Below are positions 36,484 to 44,454 of a stretch of 64,000 bases of DNA, in pieces. The stretch is from Lachnospiraceae bacterium (lineage in GTDB: Bacteria; Bacillota; Clostridia; Lachnospirales; Lachnospiraceae). The notes beneath the pieces are model-generated. The model ran no database searches and was not told where the DNA came from. It saw only the letters and a list, made by a program, of their open reading frames with translations. A program made the translations under genes and the position numbers. The stretch lies in contig CAJTCH010000020.1 in NCBI GenBank assembly GCA_910574715.1, positions 1-64,000 of the forward strand. The letters run 5' to 3'. Each line of letters opens with the position of its first letter. Position 1 is the stretch's first letter.

Positions 36484-36512
36484 TTGAAAAAGATTTCTGC
36501 ATATGCTATAAT
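36484..36512 (+). promoter_or_regulatory. Promoter of the putative antitoxin RNA
   Basis: TTGAAA and TATAAT are spaced by exactly 17 bases; transcription should start near 36519. Confidence 0.8.
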
Positions 36513-36518
36513 GCCTAT

Positions 36519-36605
36519 AGGCAAAAAGATGTAAGAAGTCCACGTTGACGAAGAAATGAATCCCTCGACCGTACTGCAATACAGTCGAAGGATTCTTCTT
36601 TTCTT
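36519..36605 (+). ncRNA. Putative antitoxin RNA of a Fst/par-like type I system
   Basis: A consensus promoter and an intrinsic terminator define an RNA of about 87 bases. Its segment 36523-36549 is nearly the same as plus-strand 36708-36736, which lies opposite the start codon region of the small toxin gene. The RNA is therefore complementary to the toxin mRNA in its 5' coding region, with a first block of 15 identical bases. The two transcripts converge on the shared hairpin at 36558-36595. This is the architecture of RNA II of the pAD1 par locus. Confidence 0.7.
36558..36604. terminator. Shared (bidirectional) terminator of the toxin and antitoxin RNAs
   Basis: GAATCC and TCGAC on the left pair with GTCGA and GGATTC on the right, each with a single bulge, and are followed on the plus strand by a T-rich run. 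On the minus strand the stem is followed by the shorter ATTTCTTC. Confidence 0.85.
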
Positions 36606-36630
36606 TTATAGTGGCAAAGCACCCACTAGG

Positions 36631-36732
36631 CTAACTGTTGCCCTTGTCGTCACCGTCTAACCATTTGATGATGTAGTGGCAAGCTACACCGCCCAGAACG
36701 GCGAGTAAAAAAGATGTAAGAAATTCCAACAT
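36631..36732 (-). CDS. Small hydrophobic Fst-like toxin peptide
   Basis: The 33-residue peptide starts MLEFLTSFLLAVLGG, has one membrane-spanning helix and a conserved-looking charged tail HYIIKWLDGDDKGNS. Length, single helix and the W-L-D acidic tail match the Fst/Ldr group of type I toxins, which insert in the membrane. GGAGGAGGTG stands 4 to 5 bases before the ATG, and that ribosome binding site can be closed by a hairpin between GACACC and GGTGTC, as in Fst RNA I. It is too short for ordinary gene callers. Confidence 0.75.
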   Translation of the reverse strand: MLEFLTSFLLAVLGGVACHYIIKWLDGDDKGNS

Positions 36733-36775
36733 TGACACCTCCTCCCTGTTGCGGGTGTCGGTGAGCAACAAAAAA

Positions 36776-36804
36776 ATTATACCATATTATTTACCGATAG
36801 GCAA
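36776..36804 (-). promoter_or_regulatory. Promoter of the toxin mRNA
   Basis: On the minus strand TTGCCT (36804-36799) and TATAAT (36781-36776) are spaced by 17 bases. The start would lie near 36769, giving a leader of about 37 bases that can fold over the ribosome binding site. Confidence 0.8.
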
Positions 36805-36850
36805 AAAGAAATCACAAGTCTATTTGTAAAATATTATACGGGATGGGACT

Positions 36851-37265
36851 ATGGCACAGCTATACCAGATAGGCACACCTTACATTATTGGCAGTTATTC
36901 TATGGATATGATGGCATGGAATGATCTCGACATTGATATCGAAAACCATGCTATGTCAATCGGCAGATTTATCATAGGTATAAAACAGGAGCTCTTAAAA
37001 CGCGGGCTGTATGGCTTCTATCAATATTCCAGTATGGATGTTTACCGGTAACAGTTCAGACAGGTCTGCGCATTCACTGCGCTGACCGTGTCATAGAGTA
37101 GAGCCTGAAAGCATACGGCCCATCGCGAAGCGATTTTTAATGGCCGGATGCCTGTAACAGTGAAGGTATCTGAACTGTTACGTTTACCGCGCCGTACTGG
37201 AACAAGGAATTACAGACACAGACGAACTTCTTGAACGCTATGTTAAAACTATGAATTATCTATAA
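36851..37265 (+). pseudogene. Small nucleotidyltransferase-like gene interrupted by a MITE-like element
   Basis: The frame starts MAQLYQIGTPYIIGSYSMDM with the AWNDLDIDIEN pattern of nucleotidyltransferase-fold proteins (GS then DxD), and is stopped at 37049 by the inserted element. Removing the element and one copy of its 8-bp duplication rejoins GAT GTT TAC CGC GCC and restores 90 codons ending MNYL. Even restored, the protein is short, so the gene was probably already a fragment. The function is uncertain. Confidence 0.65.
37048..37181. mobile_element. 134-bp MITE-like element with 8-bp target duplication
   Basis: The element has perfect 13-bp terminal inverted repeats (GTAACAGTTCAGA) and is flanked by GTTTACCG at 37040-37047 and 37182-37189. 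It has no coding capacity. The size, ends and duplication are those of a non-autonomous transposon mobilised by a transposase encoded elsewhere. It splits a small open frame. Confidence 0.88.
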
Positions 37266-37272
37266 ACAACAT

Positions 37273-37314
37273 GTAAAGACGGATACCAATCTCTTCATTG
37301 ATATCCGCCTTTAC
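37273..37314 (+). terminator. Hairpin downstream of the interrupted gene
   Basis: GTAAAG and CGGATA pair with TATCCG and CTTTAC, each pair of segments joined by a single mismatch. There is only a weak T stretch after it, so termination is uncertain. Confidence 0.5.
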
Positions 37315-37705
37315 TCTGATCCTTCAATCATTCTTTTTTTACCTCTTTCTTCTTCGGTTCCAGTTCCTTGATGCTCTACCAATTCACTGCCCGATACTGG
37401 TATTTTGTGAAAAAGTTTAAGTTCTTGGCGGTCCGTACCTCCTTTTCATAAACTCTTCGACTCCTGATATTCAGCGCCTTCTCTCAGGAATCTTCTCTCA
37501 ACACTTGTGCTGATGGTAAATAACAATTCATTACTTACAGCTCGCGTCTGTCTTGTAATGCAGTTTTGTTATTTGTTAAATATAAAATATCACACTTGTC
37601 TTTATTTGTCAATATATTTTTTGTAATTTTGTCAATTTTTCTTTTGTTGTATGTATATTTATTATTTTAATTATATTTTTCAGTTTTTACAGCAGCTCTC
37701 ACGGC
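37315..37705. other. AT-rich intergenic stretch without a supported gene
   Basis: No frame with a ribosome binding site is seen. Minus-strand pieces such as KNLNFFTKYQY and KELEPKKKEVKKE look like fragments of a decayed gene. The right half is very AT-rich. Confidence 0.5.
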
Positions 37706-37753
37706 AAAAAGAAAAGGTGTAAAGCCCATACTGAGATAGAGACTTTGCACCTT
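37706..37753 (-). terminator. Intrinsic terminator after the 61-residue gene
   Basis: On the minus strand AAGGTG, AAAG pair with CTTT, CACCTT and are followed by TTCTTTTT. Confidence 0.8.
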
Positions 37754-37760
37754 ATAATCA

Positions 37761-37946
37761 TTATTCTTTAATCACATCAAGTTCAGCAAGATTAATTCCT
37801 GACGCCGTCAGAATAACTTTTAACTCAATATAGCGTCCCCGGATTTCTTTATAAACTGCTGAATCCTTATTATCAATTAAAAGCATATATTTTTGGACTC
37901 TTGCAAATTCTTCTACTGATATTTTCATCATCTCTTTTTCAGTCAT
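37761..37946 (-). CDS. Small protein of unknown function
   Basis: I do not recognise this 61-residue protein (MTEKEMMKISVEEFARVQKY at the start, ending LAELDVIKE). It is soluble and helical with no visible motif. AAGGTGG precedes the ATG and a terminator follows the stop, so it is a complete single-gene unit with good signs of expression. Confidence 0.65.
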   Translation of the reverse strand: MTEKEMMKISVEEFARVQKYMLLIDNKDSAVYKEIRGRYIELKVILTASGINLAELDVIKE

Positions 37947-38037
37947 AACTTCACCACCTTTTTATAAGTGCCGTTTACTTTGATGCTTTCATTATATCAA
38001 CCGGCAAATGTGGTGTAAAGCTTTTATTTCCGTTATA

Positions 38038-38658
38038 TCAGATCACATCCGTATATTTCATGATCTTCGTCATGACCGCCATCTTCTTGCCAAGGTTTCC
38101 CGCATTTTCCATACCGATCTCATCTTCCATCGTCTGAGACCCGTCCCCCGGGCTCCACAGAGCCGCGCCGGAATAGACACCGGAACCGCCGTTGCAGATC
38201 GTCATTCCCTGCGTGTTATAGAAATTAACGATCGTCTGGAGTGTGAATTCCTGTCCTCCGTTCCTGGTTCCGCCTACCGCGATAGCAGCTCCCACCTTCT
38301 TCGTAAAGAAATACGGATCCTTCACACTGATCATCCATGCGGAGCGGAATCTGCTGAAGAATGTGGATAACTGTGCGGTAACGCTCATCTCATATACCGG
38401 TGAGGCAATAATGATACCGTCCGCCTCGTAGAATTTGTCATATAACTCTGTCATGTCATCTGTAAATACCGTACAGCGGTCTGATTCGTCACGCAGACAT
38501 TTGTTGCAGTGAACACAGGGCTGCATCTTTCTGGCACGAAGCTCCACCAGTTCTGTCTGCACATCACCCTGGGCTTCCGCCTCCTTAAGCGCTGCACTAA
38601 GGGCTGTATAAGAAGATTTTCTTCTGGGACTTCCGCATATTCCTAATATCTTAACCAT
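38038..38658 (-). CDS. Flavodoxin-fold NAD(P)H-dependent FMN oxidoreductase
   Basis: The 206-residue protein starts KILGICGSPRRKSSY, the FMN phosphate loop of the NADPH-dependent FMN reductase family, and continues with CVHCNKC near residue 48 and ASPVYEMSVT near 85. The cysteine cluster is common in iron-sulfur flavoproteins of strict anaerobes, though here only CxxC plus one more Cys are present. It lies 91 bases after the second xanthine-dehydrogenase-like gene and in the same direction, so it could pass electrons for purine oxidation or reduction. Confidence 0.75.
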   Translation of the reverse strand: MVKILGICGSPRRKSSYTALSAALKEAEAQGDVQTELVELRARKMQPCVHCNKCLRDESDRCTVFTDDMTELYDKFYEADGIIIASPVYEMSVTAQLSTFFSRFRSAWMISVKDPYFFTKKVGAAIAVGGTRNGGQEFTLQTIVNFYNTQGMTICNGGSGVYSGAALWSPGDGSQTMEDEIGMENAGNLGKKMAVMTKIMKYTDVI

Positions 38659-38749
38659 GGTTATTCCTCCATTTTGTTCATATGTATATTTTCTTCATAT
38701 GTCAATGTCTCCCACTCGGAGAACCGGTTCTCAATCTGCACTTCGCTAA

Positions 38750-41023
38750 TCAGTCGGTTGTCCTACCCAGAGCATGCAACACTGCCTCCGGGTCCGCCGG
38801 CAGAGAGTCGATCTCAGCGCCGATCGCATTGCAGATGGCATTGACAACTGCCGGAGCGCACGGTACTACCGGACACTCGCCAAGGCTCTTGGCCCCGTAC
38901 GGACCTCCCGGCTCTCCTTCGCCTTCCGCAACAAAGTCCATATAGAGCTTCGGCATATCGCATGCGTTCAAAAGATGATACTGCTTAAAGCATGTCTCCT
39001 GCGGATTCCCTTCTGCATCATAGGTGATGTTCTCTGACAGACCATAACCAAGCCCCATATGGATCGCTCCTGCAAGCTGTCCTTCCAACGCCAGGGGATT
39101 GATCACTCTTCCCACATCCTGTACCGCAGAGTATTCTAAGACTTTGGTCTTGCCCGTCTCTGTGTCCACCTGCACCTTCGCGATATGGACTCCGTAAGAG
39201 CTTGGGCCTCTCGGCGCCGGATGAGTCTCCGAGCAGCACAGTTCCCGCATACTGTCTCTCTGACAGTGAAGCATCACCTCAGCGATGGATACAGATCTTC
39301 CTTCCTGCGTGCTGTCCCACGCCCTGTCGTCATACAGTTCTACCTGCTCAGGGTCTATCTCAAGAAGGTCTGAAGCTTCCTTCTGAAGCTCCTTCTTCAT
39401 GGATTCCGCTGCCTTCTTGGCAGCCATTCCGACCACGTATGTACCGCGGCTGGCATAGTCGCCCAGATGCCACAGACAGGCGTCCGTATCTGCCTCTACC
39501 GTATCGATCTTATCAAGCGGGATTCCCAGCACTTCGGACACCACCTGTTTCTGCATCCCCACGTTATCATTTCCCATATCATGGGAACCGCTGTACAGGA
39601 TACAGGTTCCGTCTTCGTTCATCTTCAGCATCAGTGTCGTGACGTCGCGGTGCGCGCCGAAGCAGTTATTGCCGTGGACACCCAGCGCTACCCCTACGCC
39701 GATCCGATAGCGTCCGTCCCTGGATTCTTCCTGTTCCTTACAGATATCCTCATAATGGATAAGCTCTTTGGCTCTTCTTAAGCAATCCTTCGGTCTCGGG
39801 TTGCCGTGCGGCTTATGGAAGCAGGGATCCAGACTGTCTGGATCTACCATATTGATCTCCTGAAGCCATGCCGGATCCATATGAAGGAAGTTCGCGATCT
39901 TGTTGATCTGACGCTCCAGGCCGAAATACGCCTGAGGCGAACCATATCCCCGCATCGCTCCCGCTACAATCGTATTGGTATACACCGGATTCACATGAAA
40001 ACGCATATTTTCAATCTTATAGGCCTTGAATACCTTATGGGACATTGCGCCGGATACGTTCAGCGCACTGGTGGCGTAAGCGCCGGTATCATTGTAGAAC
40101 TTCATATCTACCGCATGGATTCTGCCGTCTTTCATGAATCCTGTCTTAATGCAGGCAATAGAACCGTGGCGTACACGGGTTCCGAAGATACACTCCCTTC
40201 GGGTATATTCAAGCTTTACCGGACGGCGCGTCATCTTAGAGAGCACTGCCGCCACCGGTTCCACCGTCATCTCAAGCTTGCCCCCGAATGCGCCTCCGAT
40301 GGCAGGCGCCGACATACGGATCCGGTTATACGGGAGATTGAATATCTGGCTTAAGATCACCCGGAATCCGAATGTATTCTGGGACGGGCTGTAGATCGTC
40401 AGCTTGTCGTCATAGCTCCAGTCTGCGATCGCCACATGAGGCTCGACCGCCGCGTGGTGGATCGGCTGTGTGGTAAAACGATCCTCAAATACATAGTCGC
40501 ACTCCTCCAATGCCTTATCCACATCCCCGGTTTCTACATGTGCCTGTCCTACGATGTTGCCGCCCTCGTGGATCGGATATGCATCCTCCTTGATCGCCTC
40601 CTCCACCGTCATCATGACCGGAAGCTCTTCGTATTCCACCTGGATCAGCTTCACCGCTTCCTGGGCGATCTCCAGGGTATCCGCCGCTACCGCCGCCACA
40701 CGGTCCCCGACAAAACGAACCGTATCGTCGAAGATTCTCTCCGTATTCGGAATCTTATGCTCAATAAACCGCAGCGCGCTGTTGAACCTGGTCTGCGGCG
40801 TATTCTTATAGGTCGCAACTGCACGTACGCCCGGCAGACTCTCTGCCCGGCTGGTATCGATACTCTTGATTCGCGCATGTGCCTTGGGACTGAACAAGAC
40901 TTTCGCATACAGCATGCCCGGAAGCTTCATATCACCCACATATATTTTCCTTCCGGTAACCTTCGATGCAGCGTCACGGATGGGAACTCTCTTCCCGATC
41001 TCTCTGAACTCATTACCTTTCAT
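38750..41023 (-). CDS. Xanthine dehydrogenase-type molybdenum subunit (second set)
   Basis: The 757-residue protein is a molybdenum hydroxylase large subunit. It shows the aldehyde-oxidase/xanthine-dehydrogenase N domain (GRKIYVGDMKLPGMLYAKV), the cofactor loops GGAFGGKLEM near 250 and AMRGYGSPQ near 360, and the catalytic Glu in GPYGAKSLGE near 720. It should hydroxylate a purine at a ring carbon. The start at 41023 lies inside the end of the 2Fe-2S gene (11-base overlap). The FAD subunit is absent from this set, so electrons must leave by another partner, perhaps the FAD subunit of the first set or the flavodoxin-like reductase. Confidence 0.88.
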   Translation of the reverse strand: MKGNEFREIGKRVPIRDAASKVTGRKIYVGDMKLPGMLYAKVLFSPKAHARIKSIDTSRAESLPGVRAVATYKNTPQTRFNSALRFIEHKIPNTERIFDDTVRFVGDRVAAVAADTLEIAQEAVKLIQVEYEELPVMMTVEEAIKEDAYPIHEGGNIVGQAHVETGDVDKALEECDYVFEDRFTTQPIHHAAVEPHVAIADWSYDDKLTIYSPSQNTFGFRVILSQIFNLPYNRIRMSAPAIGGAFGGKLEMTVEPVAAVLSKMTRRPVKLEYTRRECIFGTRVRHGSIACIKTGFMKDGRIHAVDMKFYNDTGAYATSALNVSGAMSHKVFKAYKIENMRFHVNPVYTNTIVAGAMRGYGSPQAYFGLERQINKIANFLHMDPAWLQEINMVDPDSLDPCFHKPHGNPRPKDCLRRAKELIHYEDICKEQEESRDGRYRIGVGVALGVHGNNCFGAHRDVTTLMLKMNEDGTCILYSGSHDMGNDNVGMQKQVVSEVLGIPLDKIDTVEADTDACLWHLGDYASRGTYVVGMAAKKAAESMKKELQKEASDLLEIDPEQVELYDDRAWDSTQEGRSVSIAEVMLHCQRDSMRELCCSETHPAPRGPSSYGVHIAKVQVDTETGKTKVLEYSAVQDVGRVINPLALEGQLAGAIHMGLGYGLSENITYDAEGNPQETCFKQYHLLNACDMPKLYMDFVAEGEGEPGGPYGAKSLGECPVVPCAPAVVNAICNAIGAEIDSLPADPEAVLHALGRTTD

Positions 41024-41507
41024 CTGATTCACCCCGCATTCTTTCCGCCGCTAAACTAATCGCCTCCACGATCTTCTGAAAACCTCCGCACCGGCAGATA
41101 TGCCCGGAAAGCGCCTGGCGTACCTCTTCTTCGGTCGGCGATAAATTCTTATCCAGGAGCGCCTTCGCCCTCATGACCATTCCGGGGGTGCAGAAGCCGC
41201 ACTGCACGGCTCCCGCATCAATAAATGCCTGCTGTATCGGATGCAGCCTCTCTCCGTCCGCCACACCCTCGATCGTCAAAACCCTGGCTCCTTCAAGCGT
41301 ACATCCCTTGATCCTGCAGGAACGCTTCGCCTCGCCGTCTACGATCACGACACAGGCGCCGCAGCCGCCGTCCAGACAACTGTCCTGGCAGCCGCATTTG
41401 GTCCCTGTAAGCCCCAGCACCTCACGAATAATATATAGCAGCGACCATGATTCCTGGATTTCCAGTTGTTTCCATTCTCCATTTATTTCAAATTTTATAT
41501 TTTTCAT
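41013..41507 (-). CDS. Xanthine dehydrogenase-type 2Fe-2S subunit (second set)
   Basis: The 164-residue protein carries both [2Fe-2S] clusters of the family: GCQDSCLDGGCGACVV near residue 40 for the plant-ferredoxin type and CGFCTPGMVM with CRCGGFQ near 100 and 140 for the second. The usual second position after the first Cys is EGxCG; here it is DSCLDGGCG with an extra Cys. The usual end of the last motif is CRCTGY, and here it is CRCGGF. It passes electrons from the molybdenum subunit. Confidence 0.9.
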   Translation of the reverse strand: MKNIKFEINGEWKQLEIQESWSLLYIIREVLGLTGTKCGCQDSCLDGGCGACVVIVDGEAKRSCRIKGCTLEGARVLTIEGVADGERLHPIQQAFIDAGAVQCGFCTPGMVMRAKALLDKNLSPTEEEVRQALSGHICRCGGFQKIVEAISLAAERMRGESDER

Positions 41508-41534
41508 CGCTTCTATCCTTTAACTTCTCAATAT

Positions 41535-42875
41535 TTATTCAGTCTGTGCTTCCATATCTGCCTGCGCTTCATCCTCTGGATCCTTAGGAACCACAAGATT
41601 CAATACAAGAGCCATAAGTCCTGATACCAGGATCGGCTCTGTCAGGAACATGTGCATTCCCTCCGGGAATCCGCTTATCGCCGCCGGCGCCATAGAAGCC
41701 CCAAGTCCAAGGGCAAGGGACAAGCCGGCGATGGTTCCGTTTCGGAATGACAGGTCCTCCTTCATAAGACGGACTCCGGTAATGGTGATCATACCGAATA
41801 CGATAACCGTCGCTCCTCCGATCACTGCCTTTGGCATTGTGGACATCAGCGCGCTGAACTTCGGAACCAGTCCAAGGATCAGCATGAATCCTGCTGCTGC
41901 TCCGATCACTCTGCGGTTTACCACCTTCGTCATAGATACGATTCCCACGTTCTGGCTGTATGTAGATACCGGCAGTCCTCCGAAGCAGGCCCCCAACAGA
42001 GTAACCACGCCAGATGCCAGGATACCGCCTGAGAGTTCCTCGCTCTTAGGCTCGCGTCCATAGCCTCCCACGGTCGTTCCTGTGATATCGCCTACGGTCT
42101 GCATGACATTGACCACCGTAAGAAGGACAATTGCGACTACCGCTGTCGGCGAGAAGCTGATCCCGAACCGGAACGGTACCGGAATGGTAAGCCAGCCGGC
42201 GTCCGCAATACCGCTGAAATCAATATTTCCCATAAACAGAGATACCGCATATCCTACCACTACACCGATCACGATTCCCGCAAGCTGAACATATCCTTTA
42301 CAGCACATATTACAGATAATAACCGTTATCAGCGTTACGCCTGCAATGATCCAGTTCTGGAGTGAACCAAAGCCTTCGCTTCCTTCCCCGCCTGCCATAT
42401 ACTTAATGGCGATCGGGTAGAGGGACAGTCCGATCGCAAGGATGATCGTCCCTGTCACAAACGGCGGGAAGAACTTCCTGATATACTTGATTCCGAATCC
42501 CATGATCAAGGTCACGATCCCCGCTATGATCTGTGCCCCGAACACACCGGATAATCCGTACTGCGCGCCGATGGCTGTAAGGGTAGGCACAAACGTGAAG
42601 CCTACGCTGAATACGGTGGGTACTCTTGCACCGAACATCTTGATCGGATACAATTGAATCAAGGTACTGATCCCCGCCATTAAGAGCGCGAACTGAATAA
42701 GAAGCTGACGCTCGGCATCGGAAACTCCGCATGCATTTGCCACTACCATCGGCACGGTAACTGTACCGACGAACATTGCCATAACATGCTGCAGCGAGAT
42801 TGGGATGATTCTCGCAACAGACGGCTTTCCTTCATATGTAAATAAGGAATTATCTGTATTTATATTATTTGCCAT
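41535..42875 (-). CDS. NCS2 xanthine/uracil permease (second copy in the cluster)
   Basis: The 446-residue protein is a 14-helix nucleobase:cation symporter of the NCS2 group. Visible marks include SLQHVMAMFVGTVTVP near the N-terminus, the substrate-site region with GGYGREPKSEE (the family's conserved Glu and Gly) and PVSTYSQNVGIVSMTKV. Purine specificity (xanthine or urate) is inferred from the neighbours. GAGGAG precedes the ATG. The 141-base leader can form two strong hairpins. Confidence 0.88.
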   Translation of the reverse strand: MANNINTDNSLFTYEGKPSVARIIPISLQHVMAMFVGTVTVPMVVANACGVSDAERQLLIQFALLMAGISTLIQLYPIKMFGARVPTVFSVGFTFVPTLTAIGAQYGLSGVFGAQIIAGIVTLIMGFGIKYIRKFFPPFVTGTIILAIGLSLYPIAIKYMAGGEGSEGFGSLQNWIIAGVTLITVIICNMCCKGYVQLAGIVIGVVVGYAVSLFMGNIDFSGIADAGWLTIPVPFRFGISFSPTAVVAIVLLTVVNVMQTVGDITGTTVGGYGREPKSEELSGGILASGVVTLLGACFGGLPVSTYSQNVGIVSMTKVVNRRVIGAAAGFMLILGLVPKFSALMSTMPKAVIGGATVIVFGMITITGVRLMKEDLSFRNGTIAGLSLALGLGASMAPAAISGFPEGMHMFLTEPILVSGLMALVLNLVVPKDPEDEAQADMEAQTE

Positions 42876-42892
42876 ATTATTTCTCCTCTTTT

Positions 42893-43005
42893 CTCCCGCA
42901 GATCTTTGCTGCCATGCGCCTGTCAGTCTCCGTACTCAGACTGCGGGAGTATTCCTCTCTGAATGTGCAGCGGCTAAAAGGGCTGCTCAAAATTACCGCT
43001 GCACA
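42893..43005 (-). promoter_or_regulatory. Structured leader between the second ssnA-like gene and the permease gene
   Basis: On the minus strand the spacer folds into TGTGCAGCGG ... CCGCTGCACA (43005-42964) and CTCCCGCAG ... CTGCGGGAG (42949-42893). An alternative stem CAGTCT ... AGACTG (42943-42924) shares three bases with the second, so two exclusive folds exist close to the ribosome binding site. No T run follows. I do not match it to a known riboswitch. Confidence 0.55.
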
Positions 43006-43016
43006 GATGTATCATA

Positions 43017-44423
43017 TTAATATACGCTGTTCCACTTATGTCCTTCTCTGCGGTTCGTGATATTGCCGCGCACGCACAGGTCTTCCGCGCATCTCTGTAC
43101 GGAACGGTATACTTCCTTCTCATCCTTCACGCGGACGATGATTCCGTCTTTTACGATCACCTGTCCGTCTACCATCACGCCTGTAATGTTCTTAAGCGAA
43201 GAAGAATATACCAGCGTAGATACCGGATTGTGCATCGGGATCGCCTTCGGGCATTCCAACGGATCGAAGATCACCAGGTCTGCCTTCTTGCCTGTCTCCA
43301 GAGAGCCGATCTCATTTTCAAGGCCTACTGCACGCGCTCCGTCGATGGTTGCAAGCTCCAGGACCTTCTCTGCGGAGATCGCCAGCGGATTCTTCGTCGC
43401 AACCTTATGCTGCAGCGCTGTGAACTTCATCAGCTCTACCATATCCTGAGCGTTGTTGCTCGCCGCGCCGTCTACGCCAAGGCTCACATTGATGCCTCTC
43501 TCCAGCATCTCCGGTACCCGCGCTACTCCGGAAGACAAATACTGATTGGAGCATACGTTGTGAGAAACCTTGATGTCGTATTTCTGCGCCATATCCATAT
43601 CTTCGTCGGTCAGATAACAGCAATGTACCATCAGTACGTTCGGACCTACGATGCCAAGCTCCTCTAAGAGCGGTGCGTCGTATAATCCATGGAGCGCCTT
43701 GGTAGCCTCTCTGTCGAACTCTGTCTCTGAGATATGTACTGTGAAACCGGACTTGTATTCATTCGTCACCTTCCACAGCATCTCAAGCATTTCCCTGGAA
43801 TTGGACCACATAGCGGCCGGAGCCACCCAGATCTTGATCCTTCCGTCCTCGGAATTGTGGTAGGTCTCGAACAACCTTCTTACATCCTCCTCCACAACAT
43901 CCTTCTGCTGCATGATTCCCGGATGCACGCCGAAGTTCTCTGCTGAATCCATACATCCTCTTCCCAGGATACCGCGGATTCCAAGTTCCTTGTATGCATC
44001 GATGATACCGTCGCACAGTCCTGCACGGTTATGCGGATACATGTAATCTACCATTGTGGTGATACCGCTGTGAAGCCCTTCCATACAACCAAGCATTGCG
44101 CCGAGATAACAATCCTCTCTTGTGAGATTTGTCGCTGCCGGGAAGGTCATAGTTGCCAGCCAGTCCTTCAATACCATATCATCTCCAAGCCCCTTAAGGA
44201 GTGTCTGGAACAGATGGTTGTGCGTATTGATGAATCCCGGGAACACTACCTTGCCGTCAAGATCTGTAACCTCTGCCACATCCGTGTATTTCTTCTCCAG
44301 CGCGTCGCTGTCTCCGATATCTACGATCTTATTTCCCTGGATCGCGATCGCTCCATGATATAAGATCTCTCTTTCCTTATTTACAGTTACAATAATTCCG
44401 TTTTTCAGTAAATGATCAATCAT
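43017..44423 (-). CDS. SsnA/8-oxoguanine-deaminase-like amidohydrolase
   Basis: The 468-residue protein belongs to the ATZ/TRZ metal-dependent deaminases. Metal and substrate motifs are NTHNHLFQTLLKG near residue 65, VHISETEFD near 225, VHCCYLTDED near 265 and SLGVDGAASNN near 325. The family includes guanine, 8-oxoguanine, triazine and isocytosine deaminases. Its place between two NCS2 permeases in a purine cluster makes a purine or purine breakdown product the likely substrate. GGAGGA precedes the ATG. Confidence 0.82.
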   Translation of the reverse strand: MIDHLLKNGIIVTVNKEREILYHGAIAIQGNKIVDIGDSDALEKKYTDVAEVTDLDGKVVFPGFINTHNHLFQTLLKGLGDDMVLKDWLATMTFPAATNLTREDCYLGAMLGCMEGLHSGITTMVDYMYPHNRAGLCDGIIDAYKELGIRGILGRGCMDSAENFGVHPGIMQQKDVVEEDVRRLFETYHNSEDGRIKIWVAPAAMWSNSREMLEMLWKVTNEYKSGFTVHISETEFDREATKALHGLYDAPLLEELGIVGPNVLMVHCCYLTDEDMDMAQKYDIKVSHNVCSNQYLSSGVARVPEMLERGINVSLGVDGAASNNAQDMVELMKFTALQHKVATKNPLAISAEKVLELATIDGARAVGLENEIGSLETGKKADLVIFDPLECPKAIPMHNPVSTLVYSSSLKNITGVMVDGQVIVKDGIIVRVKDEKEVYRSVQRCAEDLCVRGNITNRREGHKWNSVY

Positions 44424-44454
44424 TCGTATATCCTCCGTTTTTATTATCTATTTC

